NCBI GenBank assembly: GCA_013911345.1
Contig: JACETJ010000099.1
Location: forward strand, 1 to 5,713
Direction of reading: 5' to 3'
DNA length: 5,713 nucleotides
Source: Congregibacter sp.
Lineage (GTDB): Bacteria; Pseudomonadota; Gammaproteobacteria; Pseudomonadales; Halieaceae
Shown in pieces: positions 5,377 to 5,713 of this stretch. The first letter of the stretch is position 1; every line of letters starts with the position of its first letter. Made by a program: the position numbers and the translations under genes. Under the pieces are notes generated by a model. It did no database searches and was not told where the DNA came from. It worked only from the letters and a program-made list of their open reading frames with translations.

Positions 5377-5713
5377 CTAATTGGGGACAGATACCCACTC
5401 GTCTCCGGGCTCAAAAGGCAGTGACAAATCCTTATCAATCATTACCGGCGCCTCAATCTCGGCCCGATAAAGCGGCGCTCTCGCATTGGCCGCGTGCGAG
5501 TCGAGCAGTGCCATCAGTTCAGCCACCTTGTCGGGACGCGCTGCCGCCAGATTGTTCTGCTCGGTCGGGTCGTCGGCCAAGTTAAAGAGCCACTGCTTCT
5601 CGGGTCGCGCCGCCACATGAAGCTTCCAATCACGATGACGCACGATCCGGTTATGGTCTGCTGACCAGAACAATGTTTCCCGGCTCCAGTCGCGCGCCGC
5701 CTCCGAACCGTCC
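5377..5713 (-). CDS. Sulfatase (alkaline phosphatase superfamily), C-terminal part, 5' end cut by window edge
   Basis: The minus-strand frame is open from the right edge to a TAG at 5377, giving the last 111 residues. They match the C-terminal subdomain of formylglycine-dependent sulfatases: RETLFWSADHNRIVRHRDWK (residues 11-30 of the fragment), where the DWKL lysine is a family hallmark; then WLFNLADDPTEQNNLAAARP (41-60), the typical xLYDLxxDPxExxNLA block; a helix KVAELMALLDSH (62-73); and a tail ending in DEWVSVPN. The family hydrolyses sulfate esters of carbohydrates or aryl compounds, usually after export to the periplasm. The Cys/Ser-x-Pro-x-Arg site that is matured to formylglycine, and the calcium ligands, lie off the window, so activity and substrate cannot be judged. 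It is convergent with the MBL hydrolase. A GTG or TTG inside this fragment (such as TTG 5673) should not be mistaken for the start, because family similarity continues upstream of it. Confidence 0.9.
   Translation of the reverse strand, partial: DGSEAARDWSRETLFWSADHNRIVRHRDWKLHVAARPEKQWLFNLADDPTEQNNLAAARPDKVAELMALLDSHAANARAPLYRAEIEAPVMIDKDLSLPFEPGDEWVSVPN

Overview
The window looks like chromosomal DNA of a marine gammaproteobacterium. My best guess is the Halieaceae (OM60/NOR5) type, because such genomes carry many DUF3604 and DUF2855 genes. This is an inference from gene content; no rRNA or taxonomic marker is present. Genes are densely packed, with ordinary codon use. I see no insertion sequence, CRISPR array, tRNA, rRNA or phage gene.

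Layout, left to right: (1) 1-1019, minus strand: a DUF2855 protein, an MDR/quinone-oxidoreductase-like protein of unknown function. It is missing only its C-terminal end, which lies off the left edge. (2) 1020-1272: a spacer with a good -10 box for gene 1. (3) 1273-3111, minus: a complete exported DUF3604 protein with PHP-like metal-site motifs. (4) 3112-3376: a spacer with a G-tract repeat and a small AT-rich dyad. (5) 3377-4063, minus: a 228-residue membrane-anchored, six-cysteine protein I do not recognise. (6) 4064-4209: a divergent control region with a convincing sigma70-type promoter facing right. (7) 4210-5286, plus: an exported or anchored metallo-beta-lactamase-fold hydrolase of the RNase Z/AtsA-like type. 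(8) 5287-5376: a convergent spacer. (9) 5377-5713, minus: the C-terminal part of an alkaline-phosphatase-superfamily sulfatase whose catalytic domain is off the right edge.

Three of the five proteins begin with a hydrophobic export or anchor segment (DUF3604, the unknown protein and the MBL enzyme). The sulfatase family is usually exported too. The window therefore reads as a set of envelope or periplasmic hydrolases beside one probably cytoplasmic oxidoreductase. Spacers of about 90-265 bp and the mixed orientations argue for separate transcription units rather than one operon. A joint role, such as breakdown of a sulfated or esterified substrate, is conceivable but unproven. The least explained item is the six-cysteine protein transcribed divergently from the MBL enzyme. 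I found no strong evidence of a wholly new system.
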